This document shows, piece after piece, positions 55,957-64,000 of a stretch of 64,000 bases of DNA; position 1 is the first letter of the stretch; every line of letters begins with the position of its first letter. The translations under genes were made by a program, and so were the position numbers. The notes under the pieces are model-generated. The model ran no database searches. It was given only the letters and a program-made list of their open reading frames with translations, and was not told the origin of the DNA. Source of the DNA: Anaspis maculata (lineage: Eukaryota; Arthropoda; Insecta; Coleoptera; Scraptiidae); NCBI GenBank assembly GCA_949128115.1, contig OX421965.1:34901681-34965680 (forward strand). The letters are read 5' to 3'.

Positions 55957-56922
55957 ATGGCTGAAGGTGATAACGAAATTCAACTCTCTTTGAGAGATCT
56001 TAAAGATTTAATTCCCTCATTCGATGGCGAACAAGCCTTACTGAATGATTTTATAGAAGCATGTAATTTTGCAACGGAAAACATCGAAGAAGGACAAGAA
56101 AATGTCCTTGTTTTTCTAATTAAATCCAAACTAACTGGAAAAGCTAAAACTTTCATATCCTCGAGGAATCTAACAACCTGGGAAGCAATAAGGCCCCTTT
56201 TAATAGGCCACTTTGGCGATTGTAGGGATACCGAAGCTCTCGTCAGAGACCTCACAAATTCTTTCCAAAAAACGACTGAAACAGCGCGAAGCTTCGTAAC
56301 AAAAATAGAAAATTTATTAACAAAATTAAGGTCGAGTGTTCGACTCGACGACGAAATTGACCCATTACATAAAAACACCTTAATCGAGTCACACGAAAAG
56401 ATCGGACTGAAAACTTTATTAGCCGGATTAAATGACCCCTTAGGTCAATTAATAAGAGCACAAAAACCATTATCCATTAGCGAAGCCGCCCAACTAATAC
56501 TTGAGGAAGAAAATATTGCATACCTAAGATCAACGCGCAGCAGTCAAAACAATACGAAAACATTTAAAAGCTTTCCACGACAAAATTACCATAACCAACA
56601 TGTTTCACCTCAAGCAGGACCGAGCAATTATGCTCATAATCCAAATCCACGACCAGACGCGAAATTCTGCAATTACTGCAAAAAACCTGGTCATTTAATA
56701 GTAAATTGTTTCAGAAGAATAAATAATTCGAGTCACAATAATGCAAATCCTCAAAATAGAAATTTTTCAGGTCAAAGTAATTTTCAAAATCGACCAAACA
56801 ATAATTTTTCAAACAATCCCACTCCTCGCGTAAATTATCTAAAAAACGAAGATGCGGAGCTGGATTCCCCGGACGTCCAGTCTCCTATAACCCAGACGCA
56901 CGTGAGCGAGTCCGAAATGTAA
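55957..56922 (+). CDS. gag: Gag polyprotein
   Basis: A 321-residue structural protein of the retrovirus-like particle. Residues 1-190 are mostly helical and fit the capsid region of Gypsy Gag (retrotrans_gag-like: LLNDFIEACNFA, LTGKAKTFISSR). An asparagine- and serine-rich C-terminal part carries a single CCHC zinc knuckle (CNYCKKPGHLIVNC, residues 238-251) for RNA packaging. The frame is intact, and the start ATG is the first in the frame. The end overlaps the pol frame, which lies one base back; a slippery AAAAAAC sits at 56841. Its integrity supports recent activity of the element. Confidence 0.9.
   Translation: MAEGDNEIQLSLRDLKDLIPSFDGEQALLNDFIEACNFATENIEEGQENVLVFLIKSKLTGKAKTFISSRNLTTWEAIRPLLIGHFGDCRDTEALVRDLTNSFQKTTETARSFVTKIENLLTKLRSSVRLDDEIDPLHKNTLIESHEKIGLKTLLAGLNDPLGQLIRAQKPLSISEAAQLILEEENIAYLRSTRSSQNNTKTFKSFPRQNYHNQHVSPQAGPSNYAHNPNPRPDAKFCNYCKKPGHLIVNCFRRINNSSHNNANPQNRNFSGQSNFQNRPNNNFSNNPTPRVNYLKNEDAELDSPDVQSPITQTHVSESEM
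56841..56847 (+). promoter_or_regulatory. candidate -1 ribosomal frameshift site
   Basis: In the gag frame the codons read CTA AAA AAC, so the heptamer is A-AAA-AAC, a classic -1 slippery sequence. The -1 frame stays open from here through the gag stop (56920) into pol, giving an in-phase Gag-Pol fusion. I did not identify a downstream pseudoknot. Confidence 0.65.
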
Positions 56923-56957
56923 TTTTAAATGCAAAGTCCCATGATAGCCAACACAAA

Positions 56958-59900
56958 ATGTTTTATATTCTAGACACAAAAAATAATTTTAAACTTCTTT
57001 TAGACAGTGGTGCCTCTATCAGTTTGATTCACCCAAATATTATTTCACCCGAAAGTAAAATCCAAAGCAAAGATATTCATATAACCGGGATTGAAAATAT
57101 TCCCGTACTTTCCAGTCATGTTTACGAATACCAAGTCGGTAAATTCAATTCGCACACAATGCATGTTGCACCTATCGACTTTGGATTATTCGACGGAATT
57201 TTGGGTATGGATTTTATTTTAAATTTCAATTGTGTTATCGATTTTCCTAAAAGAAAACTATTTTGTTCAATTCAAGACTATCCTGAAATTCAATTATTTT
57301 CCTATGCAAGGAACGGTGATACTTCTCTCACTACTTTAAATCATTGTGAATCCATTAATAAAAATAATACAAGAAACCCGGTACATAAACCGCGTATAAT
57401 CAACGAAGAAAATCGACAATTTCATACTCCCTCTGTGGATCTTAGAATTGCTAAAAAAGCAATAGAACCAAAGTGTTCAATCCAAGTCGATACTAATTCC
57501 TTTAAAAAATCAAATACTTCCTTCGGGAACCATTCGAGCTCCGCCGTGAGTCTCTCTAATAATAATAATCCTATAAATGGATCTTCTAATAAAAATACTT
57601 CTCTCAAAGTAGAGAATCAAAGAATAAATATTTCCGAGGCAAATAATAGCCTTAGGGTCGATTCAGATAAGAATCATTTAAATACTTCCTTCGGGAATTC
57701 TTCGAACTCCGCCGTGAGTTTCTCTAATAATAATCCAATAAATGGATTTTCTAATCAATTTTCAATCGAATTCATAAGAGGTGACATTTTAGATGCACCC
57801 AATAACATTCCAATTGGGCACGCAGTGTCTCAAGATTTTAAAATGGGCCAAGGCTTAGCAAGAAAAATTGCAATAAAATATCCACACAATACCGACGAGC
57901 TGCTAGCTCAGCAAAAGATAGTAGGACAAGTTGCTTATTCCTTTTTCTCGAGCGTAAATGAAACGCGAGAAATTTTTCATCTTATCACGAAGGAACGCTT
58001 TCAAGATAAACCCACGTACAATTCTATCAACACAGCATTAATGAACTTGCGGGTTATATGCGAAGAAAATCAAATCGCTGAATTAGCACTGCCAAAGCTC
58101 GGATGCGGTCTTGATAACTTTAACTGGAAGCACGTTCTTTCTATGATAAAAGAAATTTTTAATAATAGTCGGATTAAAATTTATATCTATGAGTTCGAAG
58201 AACCAAATACTACTTTGAAGAAAATTTTTCATATATCGCCTAGAACGATCGAGGTAGTTCAACTACCAGTAAAAATGAATTCATTCTCAAACAATAATGC
58301 TGATTCAACCTTTATATGTCCTGAACTAGAGATCAATGGAGTAAAGATTCCTAATTCCATCGTAAAGATAAATGATAACCAAATTATTACTACAATGTTG
58401 AACTCAAGCAATGAAATCAAGGAAGTTGAACTTCCTGAAATAATTCTTGAACCTTTCGAAACCTTTAACGTGAATAACTACAACGTCACTACTAATCACT
58501 CAAATAATATCGATCGAGAACAAAATATTTTAAACCAATTAAGGCTCGATCATCCTCATTTAGAAGAAAACGAGATCATTCACAAAGCTGGGAAATTAAA
58601 TAAAAATGCTGATGCACTTTCGCGTATCAGAATAAATCCAATCACAGCAAATCCATCTTCATCTCCAGATGAAGAAGACGAGTCAATAATCAATCGTAAC
58701 GAGACACCAGACTTAATTGATTTTGATGCAAATCCAGACTACGAATTCGAAATCGAATATAACAGATTTATTAACGAACAACCTTCAATAAATTTTGATT
58801 TAATAAAAGAGACAAACGACTATGTGACACTTGCTTACCACAAAAATATAATAGCATTCATTCCCAATAATGAAAATGAGGATACACCCCATATTGCAAC
58901 CTATGTCGCAGATACATGTACTACAGAAAGAAATTTGAATCTAACTGAAACGTTGACTATCAAAAATAGCTTAAAGGTCACTAATCGAAAATACTATTTC
59001 ATCAAATTGCCCGTAGACAATTTATCAAGACTTTCTCAAAAAGATTTATTCAGACTTCTCTACGAGATCAAAGAAAATTTAGAACCTAAAGAATATCATT
59101 TGAACAAGGTCAATCACCTACCATTGAAAAGAATTTTGAGTCATTTATTCAACGCTGATACTTTCAAATTCCATATTTGCCATGATATAATCAAATTGCA
59201 AAAAGACCTAACGCCTGAAGAAAAGAACGAAATAATGTCGAAATGGCATTCCTCAAAGAATAATTTACATAAAGGTATCAATGAAACATTTCGAAGAATA
59301 CGTGAACAACATTTATGGCCCAATATGAAAACAGATATAGAAGAATTTGTAAAACGGTGTCAGACTTGTAATCAATCGAAGATTAATAGGCAAAACACAG
59401 ATTTTCCCCTCGTAATTACAAAAACACCAGAACGACCATTTCAACACATAAACATGGACACACTAGACGTACATCCCCAGTTACATCTTCTGACAATTGT
59501 TGATAACTTTTCAAAATATGCACAGGCTTATCCAATTCCTAACAAACAAGCAAGAAGCGTTACTGATAAATTATTATTGTACTTCCAACACTACCCTGTA
59601 CCACAACGAATTCATGTAGATGCCGGAAGCGAATTTATGAACCAATCGTTCAAAAATCTAATCGAATTGTACGACATTAGACTAACTGTCAGTCCCACTG
59701 ATCATCCCCAATCTAATGGGCAAGTGGAACGTTTTCACGCCACATTGATGGATTCTATTAGAAGTTTCCACATCGATTATCCTCATAAACCTGTAGTTGA
59801 CGCACTACCTTTCGCTATAAAAACATATAACCTTAGTAAGTCAGCTTCAACCAAATTCACCCCTCAGGAAATTGTTTTTGGACATATTGATCCATCTAGA

Positions 59901-60278
59901 GATAATATTTTTACCAATGAAGCAGAACTTCAAGATGATTACCAGAGACTCATGAGAAATTACGCACAATATGTTAACAAAAAAGTCATTTCCAATATCG
60001 ATAGTTCCAAACAAAAATCAAAGGAACGTTTTGACAAACATGTAAAAGAAAATAGACCTCAGTACAAACTTGGTCAATCAGTGTTTTTAAGAAAACCATC
60101 AAGACAATCCAAATTGTCCCCCACATATCTTGGTCCCTACAAAATAACCAGACTCTTACCTCCGAATTGCGTAGAGCTACTAACTTCCAATAATAAATAT
60201 ATGACTGTCAACTTTGACCGGATAAAACCGTCAAATATAGAATTAGACGAAGACCAAGACCCAAATACCTCAGACTAG
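56958..60278 (+). CDS. pol: Pol polyprotein: protease, macrodomain, integrase; RT and RNase H deleted
   Basis: Numbering from the first ATG (the frame is open upstream and probably entered by -1 shift). Aspartic protease: LLLDSGASISLIH at 13-25, GILGMDF at 80-86. A polar linker at 115-267 contains a 27-residue repeat. A macrodomain spans 268-415. The usual pre-RT linker is at 425-535 (ISPRTIEVVQLPV, LPEIILEPFETFNV, QLRLDHPHLEENE). This passes straight into the RNase H tail GKLNKNADALSRI (545-557), so RT and most of RNase H are absent without breaking the frame. Integrase is complete: zinc motif around 764-804 (WHSSKNNLHKG, CQTCNQSK), catalytic D834, D888 and E924 (MDTLD, VDAGSEF, NGQVERFH), and a chromo-like C-terminus (YLGPYKI). 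The product could cut and integrate DNA but not make cDNA. Confidence 0.9.
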   Translation: MFYILDTKNNFKLLLDSGASISLIHPNIISPESKIQSKDIHITGIENIPVLSSHVYEYQVGKFNSHTMHVAPIDFGLFDGILGMDFILNFNCVIDFPKRKLFCSIQDYPEIQLFSYARNGDTSLTTLNHCESINKNNTRNPVHKPRIINEENRQFHTPSVDLRIAKKAIEPKCSIQVDTNSFKKSNTSFGNHSSSAVSLSNNNNPINGSSNKNTSLKVENQRINISEANNSLRVDSDKNHLNTSFGNSSNSAVSFSNNNPINGFSNQFSIEFIRGDILDAPNNIPIGHAVSQDFKMGQGLARKIAIKYPHNTDELLAQQKIVGQVAYSFFSSVNETREIFHLITKERFQDKPTYNSINTALMNLRVICEENQIAELALPKLGCGLDNFNWKHVLSMIKEIFNNSRIKIYIYEFEEPNTTLKKIFHISPRTIEVVQLPVKMNSFSNNNADSTFICPELEINGVKIPNSIVKINDNQIITTMLNSSNEIKEVELPEIILEPFETFNVNNYNVTTNHSNNIDREQNILNQLRLDHPHLEENEIIHKAGKLNKNADALSRIRINPITANPSSSPDEEDESIINRNETPDLIDFDANPDYEFEIEYNRFINEQPSINFDLIKETNDYVTLAYHKNIIAFIPNNENEDTPHIATYVADTCTTERNLNLTETLTIKNSLKVTNRKYYFIKLPVDNLSRLSQKDLFRLLYEIKENLEPKEYHLNKVNHLPLKRILSHLFNADTFKFHICHDIIKLQKDLTPEEKNEIMSKWHSSKNNLHKGINETFRRIREQHLWPNMKTDIEEFVKRCQTCNQSKINRQNTDFPLVITKTPERPFQHINMDTLDVHPQLHLLTIVDNFSKYAQAYPIPNKQARSVTDKLLLYFQHYPVPQRIHVDAGSEFMNQSFKNLIELYDIRLTVSPTDHPQSNGQVERFHATLMDSIRSFHIDYPHKPVVDALPFAIKTYNLSKSASTKFTPQEIVFGHIDPSRDNIFTNEAELQDDYQRLMRNYAQYVNKKVISNIDSSKQKSKERFDKHVKENRPQYKLGQSVFLRKPSRQSKLSPTYLGPYKITRLLPPNCVELLTSNNKYMTVNFDRIKPSNIELDEDQDPNTSD
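57510..57756 (+). repeat. direct repeat inside pol, before the macrodomain
   Basis: 57510-57589 and about 57680-57755 share aatacttccttcgggaa, ctccgccgtgag, tctctaataataat and aatggat(c/t)ttctaat. They encode NTSFGNxSxSAVSxSNNNPING twice. It is an in-frame duplication in a spacer that looks free to vary. Confidence 0.85.
57759..58202 (+). other. TARG1/OARD1-type macrodomain within Pol
   Basis: Residues 268-415 of Pol. FIRGDILDAPNNIPIGHAVS and QDFKMGQGLARKI carry the phosphate and adenosine loops. HLITKERFQDKPTY and LALPKLGCGLDNFNW carry the two residues that in human TARG1 act as nucleophile (Lys84) and resolving acid (Asp125). Here they are K345 and D386, the same 41 residues apart. TARG1 removes ADP-ribose from acidic side chains. 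A plausible role is reversing host ADP-ribosylation of element or host proteins; this is inference. The fold and the catalytic pair are seen in the sequence. Macrodomains are not a standard part of Gypsy Pol. Confidence 0.85.
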
Positions 60279-60780
60279 GTATTTAACAAATAATCCCTGC
60301 TGTTTTGGGACCTTTAAGAATAAAGCAGACGTAAATCCAAATGCGTGTCGTAAAAGGCGACTAAATAGGACTTAATACAAGAATTTTTGAAAAACTCTGA
60401 CGACGTTTGGCAGACGTCAACCATTATGTTCAAAGAACACCTTTTTCCCCATAATTATGATTATATACGCATAATTCTATTCCCTGTAAAACTGCTGGGT
60501 TTATTAACCGCCAAACCCCCGCCTCACGGAAAACATTTTAATTTTTTATTGCGGTCAAATTCAGATTTGCCCTGATATACAATTTTGGAAGTCACCAAAT
60601 TGTCCCTGTCATCTGAATAACATCTTAGGATTCAGACTGTAAAATCCTTCGGCTTTACCGAAAATTCAATTATAGTACGAATTTAGTAGTGTTAGCGATA
60701 ATTCCTAGGTTGGTTTATCGTATCAGCTAATTTCATAATTAAGAACTTTATTGTTTTATCTAGTCATCTGTGAACAAATA

Positions 60781-60790
60781 ATTGTTACAG
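60781..60790 (+). promoter_or_regulatory. candidate env splice acceptor
   Basis: attgttacag lies seven bases before the env ATG. It fits a 3' splice site for a subgenomic env message. Confidence 0.45.
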
Positions 60791-60797
60791 ATCCATC

Positions 60798-62750
60798 ATG
60801 GACAAGACTCCATCTAAAATCTTTATTTTCCTATTCCTCATTAATTTTTCTTATTCCAATATCCAAATCAAAGACCTAAACAATACCATAGGACTATTTT
60901 ACGAAAAAGAGAGAGAAATAAAAATAACTTCAGATATTTGGAAACTAGTAGTGTATAAAGACATTAATCACTTACAAGAAACGTACGAACATAATTTGCA
61001 AATTTTAAATACCCTAACAACTGTACTTTTGAAAGATGAACACGATGAAAATGTAAGATTTCGAACTTTTTCCCTTACGATAAAACCCCATCTTGATATT
61101 CTAAAAGCGATTTCAAATAAAATCGATAATATGTTAACAGAAATTAAATTCGAAACAATCCGAGTAAGACGAGGACTTGCAAACGGTGTTGGAACCGTAT
61201 GGAAATTTATAACAGGAAATCTAGATGCCTCCGACGGAGAATATTTTAGCAAATGTATAGACAAATTAGAAAGAGACGATTCAGAAATTCAAAACTTAAT
61301 TAAAGACCAAATTAAAGTCACAACAAGTACCATTCGAAATTTTAACGAAACGATTAGAAAATTACAAATTGACGAACAAACATTCAACGAAGATATGAAA
61401 GTAATAGAAAACGAAATTAAAACCCTTTTTGGGAGTCAAAAATATTTTGAGCATCAATTAAAATTGATGAATAATTGTGAACAACTTCTAGAATCATTCA
61501 CATTAATTTCAGAAGAACTTACTGATATAGTCAATAGTTTAACCTTTGCGAAATTAAAAGTAATCCACCCATCGATAATTAAACCTAGAAATTTACTCAG
61601 CGAATTGATAGACATCAATAGACATCTAACGCGAAATAACTTACCATTCAAACCCACTTTGGAAAATCTTCCCCAGCTATTAAATCTTTTTAAACTTCAA
61701 GCATTTCAGACAAAAAACAGGTTAATATTTGTAATAGTAATACCTTTAATAAATCAGGATACCTTCGACCTTTACCATCTCTACTCTGTACCAACCAAAG
61801 ATCCTTCTACAAACCTTTTCCATACTATCATCCCCGAATCAAAGATGATAGCATTATCAAAAGATAAGAGAACTTACATCAAGATCCATGACCTCGACAC
61901 TTGCCAAGAAATGGACGACAGAACCGCCATATGTCAAGATTTAATTCCTCTTGACTCGACCCAAGGACCATGTGAGGTCATCCTCATCACGACACTCCAA
62001 AACTCCGACAAATGCAAGCCACTAATTATGAATGTAATCAACCATAACATTCAGTACATCGGCAAGAACCAATGGTTACTAGTCTTACCATCAAAGTTGG
62101 CAATTACCTACACCTGCCCTAATCAAGGTACAACCACCAAACTTCTGGAGGGCAACAAACTCATCACGTTACAAAAACGGTGTAATGCATATACTGGCAT
62201 TTATCAACTATATGCTAAAGAAGAACGAACTTCCAACTATACAGAAGAGAACTTCATCCCTCAAATTCCATTCGAATGCTGCGAGGAACAAACATCAAAA
62301 GAAGAGTTCCATTTAAAACCACTTAAAATCAACCAGTTCAACTTGGACGACTTAAATGTCGCCGCTCACAAACTTGGCGAGCTTGAAGAAGAACTCAAAA
62401 CGTTAAATCAAGAGCCCTTCGCAACAAAGTACCTCAGCGCATCCACCATCTGGACCCTGACCATCTTTGTTATAATAATTGTAACAGTCATCTGCTGTGA
62501 ATGTGGCTGTTGCCGCCACTTCATTGGCTACATGAAAAGTTCACCTTCTAACAACCCCAGACCTGACGACAGGGGTTGCTGTGCAAAAATCTATAACTTT
62601 TGCAATATCAATCCAAAACCACACCGTAGAACATCTATTCACCAGTGGAACATCGAGTTGCAACCGACACTCGAACTACAAACTGAAGAGACGCCTCTGG
62701 AAGCCGCAGCCGTCTCAAGAAATACGAGGCAGCAAAGAAAAGCCTTGTGA
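60798..62750 (+). CDS. env: errantivirus-type envelope fusion glycoprotein
   Basis: An intact 650-residue frame. A signal peptide is likely at 1-20 (KIFIFLFLINFSYS). A furin-type site RVRR ends at residue 125, followed by GLANGVGTVWKFITG, the fusion-peptide region. Long helical heptad-like segments (about 150-240) and a cysteine-containing ectodomain follow. A transmembrane segment is at about 548-566 (TIWTLTIFVIIIVTVIC), with an 84-residue cytoplasmic tail rich in cysteine near the membrane. This order is that of the gypsy Env / baculovirus F family of class I fusion proteins, which sit on the particle or cell surface. It has no start codon in phase with gag or pol and is probably made from a spliced message. 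No break is visible. Whether it is functional cannot be judged from sequence. Confidence 0.85.
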   Translation: MDKTPSKIFIFLFLINFSYSNIQIKDLNNTIGLFYEKEREIKITSDIWKLVVYKDINHLQETYEHNLQILNTLTTVLLKDEHDENVRFRTFSLTIKPHLDILKAISNKIDNMLTEIKFETIRVRRGLANGVGTVWKFITGNLDASDGEYFSKCIDKLERDDSEIQNLIKDQIKVTTSTIRNFNETIRKLQIDEQTFNEDMKVIENEIKTLFGSQKYFEHQLKLMNNCEQLLESFTLISEELTDIVNSLTFAKLKVIHPSIIKPRNLLSELIDINRHLTRNNLPFKPTLENLPQLLNLFKLQAFQTKNRLIFVIVIPLINQDTFDLYHLYSVPTKDPSTNLFHTIIPESKMIALSKDKRTYIKIHDLDTCQEMDDRTAICQDLIPLDSTQGPCEVILITTLQNSDKCKPLIMNVINHNIQYIGKNQWLLVLPSKLAITYTCPNQGTTTKLLEGNKLITLQKRCNAYTGIYQLYAKEERTSNYTEENFIPQIPFECCEEQTSKEEFHLKPLKINQFNLDDLNVAAHKLGELEEELKTLNQEPFATKYLSASTIWTLTIFVIIIVTVICCECGCCRHFIGYMKSSPSNNPRPDDRGCCAKIYNFCNINPKPHRRTSIHQWNIELQPTLELQTEETPLEAAAVSRNTRQQRKAL

Positions 62751-62992
62751 ACAAACTTTGCAGTGCGCGAAGTGTTTAAAAGCAGAGCTTATACGAAGTG
62801 AAAAGTGTTCGTGACCCTAAAAGACACTTTCTTTTAATTTGTAATCTTTTAATTTTAAGTCTTTAGTACTTAACGATTTTGTTATTTCAGTTTTTAGCTT
62901 ACTTACCTTTTATGTCAATAATTTTATATTTTTAGAATTTTAAAAAATTTACCTCTATTTTTATTTTCAGTTCATTTTATAAAATTCTATCT

Positions 62993-63004
62993 AAAAGGGG
63001 GAGG
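62993..63004 (+). other. polypurine tract
   Basis: aaaagggggagg directly precedes the 3' LTR. This is where plus-strand DNA synthesis would be primed. Confidence 0.85.
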
Positions 63005-63248
63005 TGTTACGATCCCGTCATGAATGAGATTAGTTTTGCTTACTTAGCACCCTGCTGTTTATATATACGACTTCATGCAGTTAGCGCATATCACAATCAC
63101 AATTTTCTGTATCATGACCGAGTGCACGTCGCACGCATAAATTGTTGATCCGTTATTACGTTCTAAACTTGTACGAATTAAATTATTTTCACAGTTTAAT
63201 AAAATTAATATTTTTTAAAAAGGCTTTTTCAAAAACAAACACGTAAAA
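63005..63248 (+). repeat. 3' LTR
   Basis: 244 bases, matching the 5' LTR except for one position (atgaatgagatt here, atgaataagatt in the 5' copy). Followed by the TGAT target duplication. Confidence 0.93.
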
Positions 63249-64000
63249 TGATGGTGAATGTAGGTGAGATGGTGAATTGAGTTTTTTTCTATATGCAATC
63301 CACAAGGGCATGGTCGTGTGCATGCCTGCATCCTACAAAAGCAGCCTGTCAAAGGTACTAGTGCAAAGTTGTGGAGAATCCTCCGAAAATCTAGTAAATC
63401 ACGGAAGACGGCTGTGCGGAGTGCCGTGGTCGACCCTGAAGCAACAAGTCACAAAACACTGCCTAGAAAAAAAACCTTTTGGTCTAGGGTCTGTATTAGG
63501 AATCAAGAATGAAAGGGAAGTATTAGGAAACTTGTGCTGTATATCAAAAAGCTGCAGAAACATGGTTTCACGCGAGCAATGACAGCATTCACCAACTCGC
63601 CCAAAGGGTGTGGGTGAGATGGTGAATCAGACTTGTTTTTAAGAATTGCAATATTTAGTTTATTATCACAAATATTATACTTTCTTATTCTATATCTGTT
63701 AGTCATATGCACATATAAAACTTTGTAAAGTTTATACTGTTCAATTAAATTTCTTTGTAAAACTAGAGGCCTCTAATGTTTTCTTCACCATCACTCCCCG
63801 AGTTACCCTAAATAAAAAAAATCATATTTAGATGCCTCAATGTTTCATAATATTTGCTTGACGTTTGAATTGTTGAAAGTAGTTTGGGTTGCCTGGAAAA
63901 AAAAGAAGATCGGCAAAATTTATTTTGTTTTTCTCTCAAAAACCTCGAATTGATATCGGCAAGTGTGGTATCGTTTCCAACTAAATTTTGGCATCTGATA

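Larger units (their letters stand above)
55406..63248 (+). mobile_element. errantivirus-like Ty3/Gypsy element, RT-deleted, with macrodomain
   Basis: A complete structural unit: 244-base LTRs at both ends, a 4-base target duplication TGAT (55402-55405, 63249-63252), a primer site, gag, pol, env and a polypurine tract. The two LTRs differ at a single position (a at 55427-55428 region versus g in the 3' copy), so insertion is recent. The gag/pol/env layout with a furin-cleaved envelope is that of insect errantiviruses. Unusual points are an added macrodomain in pol and the loss of reverse transcriptase and RNase H. The 7.8 kb element inserted into the inverted repeat of an older DNA transposon. 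Confidence 0.92.
55387..63808. mobile_element. pogo-like DNA transposon remnant, split by Gypsy element
   Basis: The left end gggtaactcggggagtgat (55387-55405) and right end atcactccccgagttaccc (63790-63808) are perfect inverted repeats, with TA directly outside both. The Gypsy element inserted into the left repeat at TGAT. Without it the remnant is about 575 bases. Inside, at 63381-63580, a frame reads GRRLCGVPWSTLKQQV then GLGSVLGIKNEREVLGNLCC. This resembles the psq/CENP-B helix-turn-helix start of Tigger/pogo transposases. The DDE domain is absent. Superfamily assignment is inferred. Confidence 0.6.

Noticed and set aside
55680..55964. Upstream frame in the Gypsy leader ending at the gag start
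   Set aside because: It has no ATG start (it begins with TTG), and part of it would be removed by the proposed splice. It was not treated as a gene.
57759..58202. Macrodomain as a separate host gene fused by misassembly
   Set aside because: It is in phase with protease and integrase in one open frame, lacks introns or its own start, and is bounded by coding linker on both sides. Read-level confirmation would still be welcome.

Overview
This is eukaryotic, almost certainly insect, nuclear DNA. It is AT-rich and intron-scale, with Jockey-type LINEs, BEL/Pao and Ty3/Gypsy (errantivirus-like) LTR elements, tRNA-derived SINEs and many terminal-inverted-repeat elements. The repeat spectrum would fit a hemipteran, but the sequence alone does not settle the order. 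I find no intact conventional host gene. The window is a dense, nested transposable-element landscape with a THAP-domain remnant and one weak candidate for a small spliced host gene.

Layout. 1-6.4 kb: 3' end of a Jockey LINE, a degenerate THAP-domain sequence (minus strand), a SINE, a TA-flanked inverted-repeat element and a broken copy of a repeat here called family A. 6.4-11.5 kb: a BEL/Pao element with one open reading frame of 1462 codons, cut off inside the integrase and flanked on both sides by copies of another repeat. 11.5-24.6 kb: Gypsy remnants (gag/protease, RT, RNase H), two long foldback elements (18.7-20.6 and 21.9-22.8 kb), SINEs and small hairpin elements. 24.6-35 kb: a full-length family A copy, a LINE RT relic, a minisatellite and two related palindromic elements. 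35.2-37.5 kb: a decayed minus-strand BEL/Pao relic interrupted by a LINE 3' end. 37.8-44.5 kb: three-level nesting, in which a small hairpin element holds a 5'-truncated Jockey-type LINE, and the LINE ORF1 holds a 2.9 kb foldback-like element made of two back-to-back units. 44.6-47.5 kb: an inverted second family A copy carrying a 932 bp hAT-type insertion. 48.8-53.4 kb: two hAT-like insertions only 11 bp apart (not counting their target duplications), a 255 bp unit amplified to three copies, and a perfect 150-bp-arm palindrome. 55.4-63.8 kb: a young errantivirus-like Gypsy element (LTRs differ at one of 244 positions) inserted into the inverted repeat of a pogo-like DNA transposon remnant.

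The most notable item is that young Gypsy element. Its pol frame carries, between protease and integrase, a complete TARG1/OARD1-type macrodomain with both catalytic residues of that family at the same spacing. The reverse transcriptase and RNase H are missing through what looks like a precise in-frame deletion. Gag, protease, macrodomain, integrase and env frames remain open, so the copy looks like a recently mobilised derivative that must have borrowed reverse transcriptase from a complete relative.
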